Below are positions 1-11,164 of a stretch of 64,000 bases of DNA, one piece after another. The stretch's first letter is position 1. The number at the start of each line of letters is the position of its first letter. The notes beneath the pieces were generated by a model that was not told where the DNA came from, ran no database searches, and saw only the letters and a list, made by a program, of their open reading frames with translations. Source of the stretch: Pelomyxa schiedti (lineage: Eukaryota > Evosea > Pelobiontida > Pelomyxidae); contig JAHLWZ010000811.1 in the NCBI GenBank assembly GCA_020536535.1, positions 58,389-122,388 on the forward strand, written 5' to 3'. The translations under genes were made by a program, and so were the position numbers.

Positions 1-34
1 GGGCGAGGAGCAGGTATGCGGCGAGGTGCCTCAT
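1..34 (-). CDS. Truncated 5' end of a possible secreted protein
   Basis: On the minus strand an ATG at position 34 opens a frame that runs off the window after eleven residues, reading MRHLAAYLLLA. That is the shape of a eukaryotic signal peptide start: one basic residue followed by a hydrophobic core. The local sequence is GC-rich, as at most other gene starts here. It would be divergent from the LRR gene that begins at 334. No domain is visible, so the call rests on the start alone and could be chance. Confidence 0.35.
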   Translation of the reverse strand, partial: MRHLAAYLLLA

Positions 35-333
35 TGTGGGATGGATCACAAAAAAAACGATCGAGCGAGAGTGACGGCCTAGCGGCGCCGAGTAATGCGA
101 AAAAGGTTTGTTTGGAAAGAAAAGAGCCGCCGAAACTTGAAAGGGAAAAAAAATGAAGAGCAATTGGTTTTCGGACTGACGTACTGAGTTCAGATGGCGC
201 CTGCAGTCGGCAGTGGATCTGCCGCAGTCCTTCGTCTCCTTTGGGCGTAGACAAAGTGCTTGAGTTGAAGTTTGGGACTGGCGGAGGATAACAGAAGCTG
301 AAACAGGTGATTAGGTGAAACAGTATACGCCGT
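35..333. promoter_or_regulatory. Divergent intergenic region between gene starts
   Basis: About 300 bases between a possible leftward start at 34 and the rightward start at 334. The left half is purine- and A-rich with short A runs. No convincing coding frame is seen; a 93-codon minus-strand frame over 190-471 overlaps the first exon of the LRR gene and looks like a shadow. An in-frame TGA lies six codons upstream of the ATG at 334, which supports that start. No TATA-like element stands out. Confidence 0.35.
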
Positions 334-3300
334 ATGCCGGACACGTGCCGAATCGGCAGCCTGCAGGCAACTTGTGTGAAATTTTTGGCTACCAACGAGA
401 AAAGCCCGCTGTTGAGTGCTGATGTTGTCTCCCTCCGCGGCGGGTGCTTGCCGTCCTCTGCGCTTCCGCAATTATGGGACCAAGCTGAAGCAAACTCTTC
501 TCGTGGCTTGGGTGCATTCCTTTTTACAACTTTCACTCGATTTGAGTCCAATCAACATTACCCAACGAAAATAACAAAAACCAAAACCAAAAAACACCAG
601 ATTCCGTAGGAGCACGGGTGATTCTCAATTTGTTGGAAAATATCCCGTCTCTGGCATCTCAACTTTGTCAACAGACTGGAGGTCCAATACATATGGCCCA
701 TTGTTGTCACATTGATATCATGCAGGCATTTGCTCGCTCACAGATTGTTCCTTCCACAGAAACAGTAACTTTCTAGTATCGTTAATAATATCTCATTAGC
801 AAGTTCTTCACTGGTTAGATCAAACTTGATTTCTCCAAGTCTGTTGATCTTTCTGATTCTTGTGTGATGGCCCTTCTGTGCTCTGAGCGCATTTCTTTAC
901 TGAGAATTGCTTCCCTTCGCTTCTCTGAATGCAATTCCATTACTGACTCAAGCTTCTCTTGTAAGTCTAGCATTTTTAAAGACTGTATTCACATTTTGTT
1001 GCAGTTGTTCAAAATCTAAGTGGTCTGCTTTTTTTTTTTCCCCACTTTCTTCCTTCTTTTGCCGTTTACTTCTCGTAGAAACTCTAGAGGAACTTGATTT
1101 CAAAGGATGCCAATTTCTAACTGACCAAAGCATTAGTTCTGTACTTCAGAACTGTAGACAGTTGATGTACCTTGACCTATCCAAAACATGTGCTTCTAAT
1201 ACTTCTGTACGAATAGCTATGGAGAGGTAACCCCGTTGTTGGTGGTAAGCACTGATAGAAAACAGATGCTGGAACATGCAGTTCCTGACCCTAGAGTCAG
1301 GCTTTATAACTGATTCCATTCTTCCTACAAGCCCTCATCCTAGACTCAGGTCATTGATTATAAACAGAAAGTAGGAAAAAGCTGCTAAAGATACTTTGTT
1401 ATGTTAATGAAATACCTTCACAGTGACGATTTTGTTGAGGCAAAAATTTCGGATAGATTCCTTGAATTAATTCCTGCAAGGTAATGTGTCATCTCCACAT
1501 CTATGAATGAATGCAGAAAATGACTCCATATAAATCTAGTTTCCCTATGCTGGAGAAGCTAGAAATATGTGATGGTCATTTCACAATCCCCGTAATATTA
1601 AAGACTGTACAATCTCTGACCCACCTTGAAGTCTGCTGCTTTCCAACCTTTGCAGACCTTAAACTGCATATATCTCTGCTTGCTCGTAACACGACAACAC
1701 TAAAAATTGATGGAACTTGGAATGATGAGGGGACACTTGACTTGCAATATATACCTTGTGGACACCTTGCCCAATTGTTGTGTGTTAATATCAAAAATAT
1801 CACTGTTTTGAACCTTGAATGCTTATCTCTCTGCCGGAGGGCATCTACTCTCAAACTTTATTCTGTCACTGGTAGTGAGAAGTCACCACTATCTTTAATG
1901 CAGTCCATTGCACAATCAGTACAAGGCATTACTAAACTTTCTCTGGGAGGGTGTTGTATGGCTTATGCTGATAGTCAATTATTACTGGACTTGTTGCCTT
2001 CCTTGAAGGAAATCACTTTGGGTGTTACTTGTACTGGAACTGGAAGACCCTTTTTTTTCACCCACCAATGTGTAGAAAACATTGACATTACATTGAAACC
2101 GACACGGGCGCGGGATGTGGCTCCTGTAGTGCAATTTCTCTGTTCGCGGCTCACCACCCTGAAGTTCCTTTTCATAGTAAAGGTAACCAGTCACGTTCTG
2201 CAAACAATTGTTGGATTACTTCCAGTTAATCTGAGTTGTTTACTGTTGTCTGGATACAATATGCCAAAGACCACTATTTCACTGCGGCGCCTTACTTCAC
2301 TGAAAAGGTTTGAGGCGCCATTCTCTGTGAACTGTTATGACTACAGCGCATTGCATATTCCTGGCACATTGGAGTTCGAGGAAAAAGATATCACGACTTT
2401 CCCACTGGATTCCGTAGCCAACTTACATACATTACACCTTTTTAATGCTCCGGTGCGCGAAACGGAAATTCAAGCTTTGGGGAAGATGCTTTTTCTCAGG
2501 GATCTGGACATTACCAATAATTGCATTCTGAAAAGTTTTATATTGTCACATCCAACTCTCCATCACATTAGGCTCCTCCACGTCAATGAAGCGGAAGTGT
2601 TTATGCTGGATTGCCCACAACTTATTTCTCTAGATATAGATGGTTGTGCAAAAATAGCCAATCAAGTAGCTGGGAATATTGTGCATTACAATACTCCAAA
2701 TTTGAGATACCTTCGTTGTATAATGACAACTTCTTTTGTAAGCCATTTAGTTTCCACTATCTTATGGGTTTTTTTTTATTTATGCAAGGAATTTGACGGA
2801 AATGAATACAAGAGTTGGCACCTCCCTCCCGAGACTTTCTCTATAAACGCTCTCCCAACCAATTTAATATCGTTGGAGTTGATGAATACCATCCGAATTT
2901 TACCTGAGGTTCAGTCCTCCTTCTAACGAGGTTACTCCAACTAACCTTCACCCAGATCAGGCTCACCAACCCAAACTACAAAATTGGGTGTCTGACACTT
3001 TGCGGGTGCTATATGCTTGAAACAATAACAATAGCTCTGCCGCACCTTTACGATTTCAATGTGAGGAGATGCCCCCGGCTCAGAGACATCACGATTCTGG
3101 CTTCCGGCGAAATTGTGAGGATGGGTATATGCCAAGTGCAGGAGAATTTTACACTGAACCTCGGCGAAGACGTTTCATGCCTCAGAGTTCTGGACTTCCA
3201 GAATCCCTTTGTTTTCACTCCAGAATTTGTTGCTCATTTGACATCACACCCCACATTGGCACTCTCACTGGAGTACCTTGAAATTCCACGGCCCCCAGAA

Positions 3301-3375
3301 ACTATGGACCTCCAATCCTGGTTCCGAAATATCTCTGGGGTATGCCCCTTGGCCAAGATCCACGTAAACAGTTGA
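334..3375 (+). CDS. Leucine-rich repeat protein
   Basis: A multi-exon LRR protein, probably a scaffold or adaptor; no catalytic domain is seen. Exon 1 (334-502) joins in frame across a 98-nt intron (503-600) to an exon encoding an acidic/hydrophobic segment. LRRs follow from about position 815, for example LEELDFKGCQFLTDQSI and LMYLDLSKT, spaced like the cysteine-containing LRRs of F-box/AMN1-type proteins. A long exon (1511-2737) carries more degenerate LRRs such as LEKLEICDG and LRDLDITNN. A 51-nt intron (2738-2788) has a length divisible by three and no stop, so the open frame reads straight through it. The last exon (about 3013-3375) ends with AKIHVNS and a stop. Splicing between about 1230 and 1510 and between 2900 and 3013 is not resolved. 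No F-box was recognised at the N-terminus. Confidence 0.72.
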
Positions 3376-3561
3376 ACAAAACAACACGCTTTCGTTTTCT
3401 CAACATCACGATCGACCTAAAGCCAGGGCTGACCCCGAAATACATTTCCTTTTTGTCTATTATCAGATTTTGTGCTGGTTAAAGTTAACTTTTTCTTTCC
3501 CGGTTATCCGAAGTGAAGAATGTTCAACAATTTTTGATTAATCGGGGAACAAAGTACACGA

Positions 3562-6419
3562 ATGAGCACCAAGCCGATGTCGCCCAGGACCCCACAACCG
3601 GGGAATAATGCCAATCCGACTCCAATTCCCTCTGTTGCTTTGTGTCCTCTGACGCCACAGCAACAGCAAAATTTCCTCATGCTTCAGCAACAACAGCAGC
3701 AACGGCTGTTGCAACAACAACTTCTGATGCAACAAGCAAGGCAAAACATGTCTCCGTCATTGCAGCAGCAACAAATGCAGTCCCAAGCCGTGATTTTGCA
3801 GCAGCAGTTGCTCATTCAGCAGCAACAGGCCATGTTGATACAACAACAGCAGCGCCAGCAGCAAAGCCAGGTGCTAAATTGCTACGGAGTGGATAGTGGT
3901 GCCTTCAACAATTTCAGCACCTACGGCAGCACTGCGTCGTCCGCGTCGCCGTTCGGGGTTATGGGAGTGATGCCGCAGATGTCAATATGCAATTCCATCG
4001 GACCGCCGCCCAGTTCCACCTTTCTATCTTCAGTGGGCCCGCCTCCTTCGGTCTCGTCTGTCTATGGCCGACCCACAATGAATTACAGGAGGGCACCGCA
4101 GCTTCAACAAATTGCTGCTACAAATGGGTCCGCACTTATGTCAGTAAGGTAAAATATCATCTTCTATACTTCTCGGTCCCTGAGGCCAGGTAACTTCAAA
4201 AAAAGATTGGTCAACAACGCCTCTCCTGCAACTATTCCCTCTGGCTTGTGTATGCCTTCACCAAGTAACTCTTCGTATGTCCGACCCATTTCCATTTCGT
4301 CTGAGCATGTTCAGGGCTTTCCAACAAAAGTTCTCCCAATTTAGTCAAATGACCCAAATGCGTCAATTGCAGCAACAACAAACTCCAGCAGCGGTAAACA
4401 AAATAGCACCCATCTTCTTTGCTTCTTACTATTATTCTCAGACACCCACCAATACTACTCCTGTTCGTGTTCATTCAACTCCAACTGCTTCAAGTGCACC
4501 AGTATGTTACTGACTTCCTCCAAGAAATCTAATAGTAAAAATCAAGATAGCTATACCTAAAAAAAAGGAACCAGCTAAGCCTGGATATCCTACTACTAGT
4601 AGACCTGCCTCACACCCACCAAATCCCCCCACCAAATCTTCAACACCCACACTAGCTCCTTTGAAGATGTCTGCAAAAGAAGTACTTTGCTCCTCCATTC
4701 AGTGAAAGTACTTACGTATGTAGGTTAAAACTTTCGATTCTGTCTGGTTGAAGTTAATCAAAAAACTGGAAAATACAGTAACAACAGAATTTTGGCCTAT
4801 CTTAACCGAAATAGGAAGGTACTATCCCCCAGTCTTTGGCATTAACATCTAATCCACTGTACCGTTAAGACAGGAGAACCATCAGTTGAATGAACCCATG
4901 TTGGCAAACCTTGAAGACTGTAAAAAAAAAATACTTGCAATTCCGAAATTGGGGACTGTGGGAGCAGCACCCACTGTACTCGATTGTGTATCTAGTTGTA
5001 CAGGTATGCCCTGACAAAAAAATGTGAATATTCATTGGTAAACCAAGAAAAAACTGTTGAGGATTTCCTCAAATTATACAAAGACTTGAGATCGGCTGGC
5101 ACATGGCTGGACGACTCCATTTTTGAATACACAATGGAGCAACTTCACGCCACGCTGTGGCCAAAGTATTGTAGAGAAGTATCTTGCCTCTAATAATTTT
5201 GTTTGTTCTTATTCTTTAAGTATGTAGATGAAGACCATAAACATAACACTAAAATTCGAAGTTTGCCTGAAATAACACCAGCACACCTTGGTGTTGCCCA
5301 AAAATTTTGGTTATTTGACCCAGACAAAGGTGAAATGGTATTTGTGCAAAAACTTCACATAAATATATTCAATGTCTACCTTTAGAGTGCAGACAATTCT
5401 TACGCGAGCGCTATTGAGGGTATGGATATGGCTCTCTTCTCTCAGGAGTAACGAATATTAACCTGCAACACAGCTATCCACCTTATCTCGAAAAAGGATT
5501 CACCTGCGAAAAAAGTAGATTGCCTAGTGAAAGTTGGTCATGAAATTTCCTGTTGCATTCGTGAATATTGGGGAAATGAATACTCTTCTGAAAAATTTTC
5601 TCTGTTTGTCTGTCTTATTCCTACTGCCTCTTACATAATCCAGGGCAGCGGATGACTTTTTACCACTTTTTGCTTTTGTAACAATACGAAGTAACCCTGA
5701 TCATCCCTTCACAGGTAATTTTTGAAATACGACTTTTCACTAACTGCAATATAAAGCAAGTAAATACATGGAAGATTTCCTTCGTGACATTGAACTAACA
5801 GGAGAAAGAGTACACCCTCTAAAAAAAAAAAAAACCAAACAAACAAAAGTGTAACTTCACGAAAAAGGGGTATATGCTAGTCACGTTCCAGACATGTCTT
5901 GCATTTATAATGGAACTCAACAATGAAGAGGTCTTGCACCCTTCCCCACCCAAAATACAGGCAACACCCGAGTCACGCCCAAAAACCGGCGAGTCATCAC
6001 CCGCACATTCACCGCCCTACATCACCACGCAGGATGTGTCATCATCCCCGAAGCGGGCTACATCCACCTGGACAAGCGGGCATAAGAAGACATCATCCCG
6101 CGTTCATGACATCAACTTCTCGCAGCAGCGGCTGTCGTCGTCGCCGAGCGAGTGGGAGCCGGCCCCCACCGACCTGGCCGACGACGGCACGCCATCGCCG
6201 ACCACCACCAGCCCATACAACAGCACCCAGCACACTTCTACGTACTCGATACACATACCACCCGCCAGCCTCCATTCGCTGCCTGCAGCACCCCCCCTAT
6301 TGCCACCACCACCTCCACCACAGCTGCCGCAACAGCAACAGCAACAGCAGCAACTTCCCATCCCCTCGTACAACCCACCACCACTTCCCACACAACCGGC
6401 CCCAACACAACTGCCTTGA
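3562..6419 (+). CDS. VPS9-domain Rab5-type GEF with Gln-rich N-terminus and Pro-rich C-terminus
   Basis: VPS9 domains catalyse GDP-GTP exchange on Rab5-family GTPases on early endosomes. The start is the first ATG of a 588-nt exon rich in Gln and Ser. The catalytic domain is spread over small exons between about 5000 and 5920. Diagnostic segments are ITPAHLGVAQ near 5275, ADDFLPLFAFVTIRSNPDHP near 5650-5705 (the VPS9 core that carries the catalytic Asp), and GYMLVTFQTCLAFIMELN near 5868-5920 (the final helix). The last joins to GER across a 58-nt intron (5810-5867) that contains A14, confirming that the Pro/Gln-rich exon ending at 6419 belongs to this gene. An intron at about 4394-4442 is also clear. 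Some exon borders between 4149 and 5000 are not resolved. The low-complexity ends may be binding platforms. Confidence 0.82.
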
Positions 6420-6638
6420 TGCAACCAACCCCAACTCACCTCCCTCACTATTCACTATTCGCTGTGCTCTAGTGTGCACAGTGGCCCTGTACAAATCCCC
6501 CAAACTACAACACGATGAAAGGGCTCTCAGTGGAGAGTCCCTCATCACAAGCGAATTCTTTTTTTTCCCGATTTCCAGTAACACACACAACAACCCTCAC
6601 AGCAAGAACAAAAAAAACGTTCCCAAACAACCGACGCG

Positions 6639-8170
6639 ATGAGTGACGACCGAAACAACGGTTCGACAGCAGCCACGGGATATGGTGGGACATGGACTCC
6701 CAGAAGGCGAATGCTTGCAGCCTTGGACCGAAACGGCGTTCCTGATCGACTGCCCGCCACAACGCATCACGTGATGCCTTATTTTCTCAAAAAATACATG
6801 GGTGGCATTCCCTACCGCAAATTCTTCGATATTATGGGACTGGATGCTTACACGTGGGCCACACCCCATGTCCCTGACCCCTCAAAAGGCTAGTTTGAAG
6901 TCATCCTTCACCCTTTTTTGTAGATGAATTTTATAGACATCTTGCAGCTGGAATTTGATGCTTTAAAACAATTTAACTTACTGAAGGTGAATTCTCTGAT
7001 CCTCTGCAAGGTGACCCTGGATTTTTGGAATCCAGGAGAGTGAGTACAAATTCCTGGCGTGTGCATGAAGAAGTCCTACCAAAGCAAGACTACCACACAG
7101 TTCGGTACACTTTCGTCACTCCCAAAGGCAACTTGTCCATGGTCACTCAGACCAATGACCATACTACCTGGTGTTCTGAGAAGTTGATCAAAAACAAGGT
7201 AAACCGTGTAGAACTAACTAGCTACTACGGACTTACTGACCAACTTACCAAGACTGATGTGGACCTTATTGATGAATTCTGCCCTGCTCCGAAGTGTGAT
7301 GTGGCTGCCGTTAATCGAGTTGCGGCTGATTTCGGGGAACGTGGTTTGGTACGAGGACACATGTTAGTACTGGCAGTATTTCTCTTTGTATCCTTGCTGA
7401 TTCAGCTACTAAACTTCCAGCTAGAGCTTGTTTTGATGTATTTGGGCAGCCTGGTTGCTGGCAAGACGCAGCTTGTTTGTATGGAATTGACAAATTGATC
7501 TACGAGTGTTATGATGACCCTGACTGGGTACACAAGTTCCTCAGAATTCTACAAAGGAGGAAACTGGTCTATGCCAACTCACTCAGAGGTTGGTTGTGAC
7601 TCCTTCACTTTTTGTTCTTACTTATATTCGTACACTCAGGAGCCAAATATGACCTGGTTGAACTTGGCGGTGGCGACGCATCTTCCACTGTAATATCACC
7701 AAAGATATTTGATAAGTTTGTGGCCCCTTATGACACCGAGATAATCAAAGCCTGTCACGCCAACGGTGTTAGAGTTGTCTACCACACATGTGGCGGTAAA
7801 AACCAATAACCCCATAAAAAACCCCAACTTAGCAGAACTTCCAGGAATGATGCCAATGCTAGAACACATACTCACCATGCAGCCTGATGCCATGGAGACA
7901 TTCACACCACCAGGAATGGGAGGGGACGTGGACCTAGCCGCGGCCAAGAGGATCATACGAGGGCGGGCCTGCATGATAGGCGGATTCGACCAGCAACAGT
8001 TCTTTGCTAACAGCACGCCGGATGAGACGCGGGCAGAGGTAAGGAGGTGCTTCCAGGCTGCGGGTTCTGGTGGTGGCTTCATACTCAGCCCCTCGGATCA
8101 CTTTTTTGATGCTAGGGTGGAGCTACTGCAGGCTTTTGCTGATGAGGCTACAAAATGTACCTACTGTTAA
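6639..8170 (+). CDS. Uroporphyrinogen decarboxylase/MtaA-like protein (corrinoid methyltransferase type)
   Basis: This belongs to the URO-D superfamily and looks closer to the MtaA/CmuA-type methyltransferases than to haem-pathway HemE. The start MSDDRNNGS is followed by RRRMLAALDRNGVPDRLPAT, the usual N-terminal segment. Later come the TPKGNLS strand, a central segment with DLVELGGGDAS, and the zinc-type motif VVYHTCGG (His-x-Cys) near 7780. This joins in frame across a 49-nt intron (7796-7844) to MMPMLEHILTMQPDAME. The C-terminal strand reads GGGFILSPSDHFFDA, where MtaA proteins usually have a Cys after Ser-Pro-Gly. Splicing between 6870 and 7025 is unresolved: the frame changes there and several donor/acceptor pairs are possible. 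Introns show it is nuclear, not bacterial contamination. A bacterial or archaeal origin by transfer is plausible. It is convergent with the F-box gene, 65 bp away. Confidence 0.8.
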
Positions 8171-8235
8171 CTCCAAGAAAAGACTGGTGGGGACTTTGTT
8201 TTTGATCCAAAATGGTCACTTGTTTATTTTTTTGC

Positions 8236-10973
8236 CTATGTAGGGCTGTAGAGTTCGTGCAGTTGTTTGCACTGGGAGAGTACGAAGCGAACTCCAGTGG
8301 AAGTTACGTGCTTGCATCCATTGAGGTCAAGCTTGGCGAGATGTGGAAGCGTGCCACCGGCTATGTAGAGGAGTGCCGTGTCACTTACTCCAGCACAGCC
8401 AAAGAGAGACAAGTCCGTGAGGGTAGTGCAGTTGTTGGCAATGTGCCTCACACCTTCGTCGGTGACTGCTGACTCGTCGAGGTGCAATACAGTGAGAGTA
8501 TTCATTACTCCCGGAAGGTTCTTGACTTGGTCATCACCTATGTGACCACCACACTGCAATTCCAACTTTTGTAATCTGAGGGGGTGAGTTGTAACTGAGA
8601 AAAGATAAAATACCGTGGGCACATAGCAGAGATTGCCTGGAGGGAGTAATCGTCATCCAATTCAAGAGAAAGTGAAGTCAAATTCGAACATACACTTATA
8701 AAGGCCGAGAAATTACTGGGGAGTACTGGCAGGAACCTGGAATGTGTTTAACTTCAATTATCAGGGATGGAGGTGTGTTGTGGTTTACTTGGTGATCCGT
8801 AGTTCTTTTAGATTGGCGAAGGACCGCACAGCCATTTCCAAAGCTCCCTCTGTGAAGGATGAACACATCTCAAGCTTGAGTGATCTTAAGGCGGTACATT
8901 GAACCAAATTTACTAACGTCAAATCCGTCATATTTGAGTTGCACACTAGGTCTAGGTGCCGAAGGTTTTTGCAGAATCTATGCACTATTATCTAGTGTCA
9001 AACATAAAACACGAAAACCTTGTAAGGTGTTTCACAGATGTATCAGTCAACATAGGGCACCTCCTGGAGTGTGTGAGCGTGAGATTGGGAGATGGCAAAT
9101 TACAAATTTAAATGTCTAATCGGAGCTGAGGCTAGTAACAATGTAATAGCGGCATGGGAAACATCTTCACAACGCAATGTCAGCTTTCGCAAATTTTTGC
9201 ACGTTTTGGAGAAAGGAACAATTCCAGCATCAGTGACTTGTTTGCTAGTGGTGATCACAGAAAATTCTTGTAAATCAGTACAACTGCGTGATAGATCTGC
9301 CATGGGGCTGTCTGTTATCCCCTCTAAGAAAGATTAAACAAAAGCCGTCAGTTGAATGTGCCAACCTCCAAAAATTTGTAGGGTTAGTAAATTGAGATGC
9401 AGCTTTGACAACAATGCGAGAGATACATCAGATACGAGATAGAGTGAAATATGTTTCAATCCTTGAAAATAGCCTGCCTTTGCAACCATGGCAAGCTGCA
9501 AGTCCCCAAAAACTTTTAACACTCTCCTAAACATGAGATTGAGCTTTTCACGAAAGGGAACATTCAAGAGAAAGGAAACACCATAGTGATGAATGGCGCG
9601 CAACATCTTTCCACCTGCGACATACACTCTGAACCATAACGCGGTCAGATATAGACAACTGCCAAAATACACGCAGTAACAGTTCAGGAGGAAGTGCCAA
9701 GATTTCAACTGTGGCTTTGGGTATCTTGTGTATGCGTGAGACGAGAGGAAAAGTGCAAAGATGGGAACTCTACCAACAGGGCACTAGAACTCGAGGGAGG
9801 GGATGTTGCTTCTGAAGTATTGCCACCGTGGGAGCCGTTTGAGGCTAGCAATGACTTGTATAGAGACAGTTGTTTCTCCAGGTCGGAAACCCGCTCAAGT
9901 AGCGCTACACATCTAGTGCACTTGTGGTGTGTTGGAAGACAAGTTGAGCTAGGGTACTGGGCGCGAACCTGAAGTACAGGTGTGTGAGAGTTTTTGGGTG
10001 GCGATTGTGGAAGCACAGGGAAAACTTGGTGCTGGGTGAGACCTGGGGAGGGCATAAAAACTCTATGAGAGTTGATGTCGGAATTTTGGACTTGCAAGGG
10101 TGGTGGTGAACTTAAATGGATAGGTGGGAGCCCCTGCTTCTCAGAAGTCTTGCGATGGCGATGCACGTGCTTCGTTATATAAGTGGGTGTATGCATACGG
10201 TGTTGCATTGGAAATTGATTACATTGTGGACTTGTAGAAATTGGTATAGGAGAGCCTGGCAAACCTCTAGGTCCTCGCATGCCCGCATATTCCACTACAC
10301 CAACATGATTGCTCTCCATAGTCGTTACTTGGCCAGTTTGGTCACCTGTGGCACCTGTGATTGTTGGGATCGTTGATTGGAGCGCTAGGGATGTGGATGT
10401 AAATGACATTTGCGGAAATGTTGTCTCTGGCATCAACTTCTCAGAGGGGGTGTCAGAGCCCCCCTCATTGGAGAAGTTAATCTTGCCATCGTCACCGAGA
10501 CTGGAAATCACACTCCCCGGACTGTCTCCTATATCGAGACTACTTGTTGTGCTGCTTCCGGTATCGTTGCCATTGTCCCCAATAGTCTTAAGTACCTCTG
10601 TAGGGGTACTGTTTGAAGTCGAAGTGCTGTTACTGGTTGGGTATTCTGCGCCAATAGAGTTTTCACCAGCATTGTCCACATCGCCCTGGGAGTACATCGA
10701 ATGTGCTCCTCGCAGCAGAGACAAGGAGACGGAGCCTGGGTCTCGTGCTTGCTCGACGGCACTGCCGTTGGTCATTGGAGGCGATAAGGCATCGTGGTTA
10801 CCCAAACGAAGGCCGATTTTGTATCGCTTCCTTTGTCTCTGTTGCGGTAGTTCCTGTCTATCGTCTGTTGCCTGCGGCACGTTACTAGCAACATCTTCCC
10901 TGCCTTTCGCACTCCCAACGGCCTCTTCTTTGCCTTGGTTGTCTGGATCTGGGTCGTTGTCTCCACCGTCCAT
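8236..10973 (-). CDS. F-box/LRR protein with long low-complexity N-terminus
   Basis: A likely substrate receptor of an SCF (Skp1-cullin-F-box) ubiquitin ligase. The ATG at 10973 (MDGGDNDPDPDN) is preceded by an A-rich leader. The first exon (10973-9774, about 400 codons) is Ser/Thr/Pro-rich and ends with a short heptad-like segment, CTRCVALLERVSDLEKQL. A 49-nt intron (9725-9773) joins it in frame to a clear F-box, ILALPPELLLRVFWQLSISD, continuing VMVQSVCRRWKDVARHSSLW. LRRs follow in small exons: LKHISLYLVSD, LRKLTLRCEDVS, LRHLDLVCNSNMTDLTL, LRSLKLEMCSSFTEGAL and LAKLDLNGCKHVTSTGV. The frame ends with LHELYSPT and a stop at 8236. A TTTATT (AATAAA on the sense strand) lies just beyond the stop. 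This is the AMN1/FBXL type of LRR. Borders of the middle LRR exons are approximate. Confidence 0.85.
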
Positions 10974-11164
10974 CGGTTTTTTTTTTATTTTTTGTTCCGT
11001 TTGTTTTTGGCGGCCGTTTGTTTGAGAAGGGAGGCAGGTGATCCGGGGAGTTACATCAAAAATAGAACGGGGAGTGCACCAAAGGGATAAGAGTGGAGGA
11101 AAAAAAAATACATTGTGCCTCTTTTGTGTTTTTCCCTTGGAAGTGGGTGTGTACAAGTGATAAA

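Noticed and set aside
6639-8170. Bacterial contamination as the source of the UroD/MtaA-like gene
   Set aside because: A clear 49-nt GT-AG intron interrupts the zinc motif region, and it lies between intron-rich eukaryotic genes.
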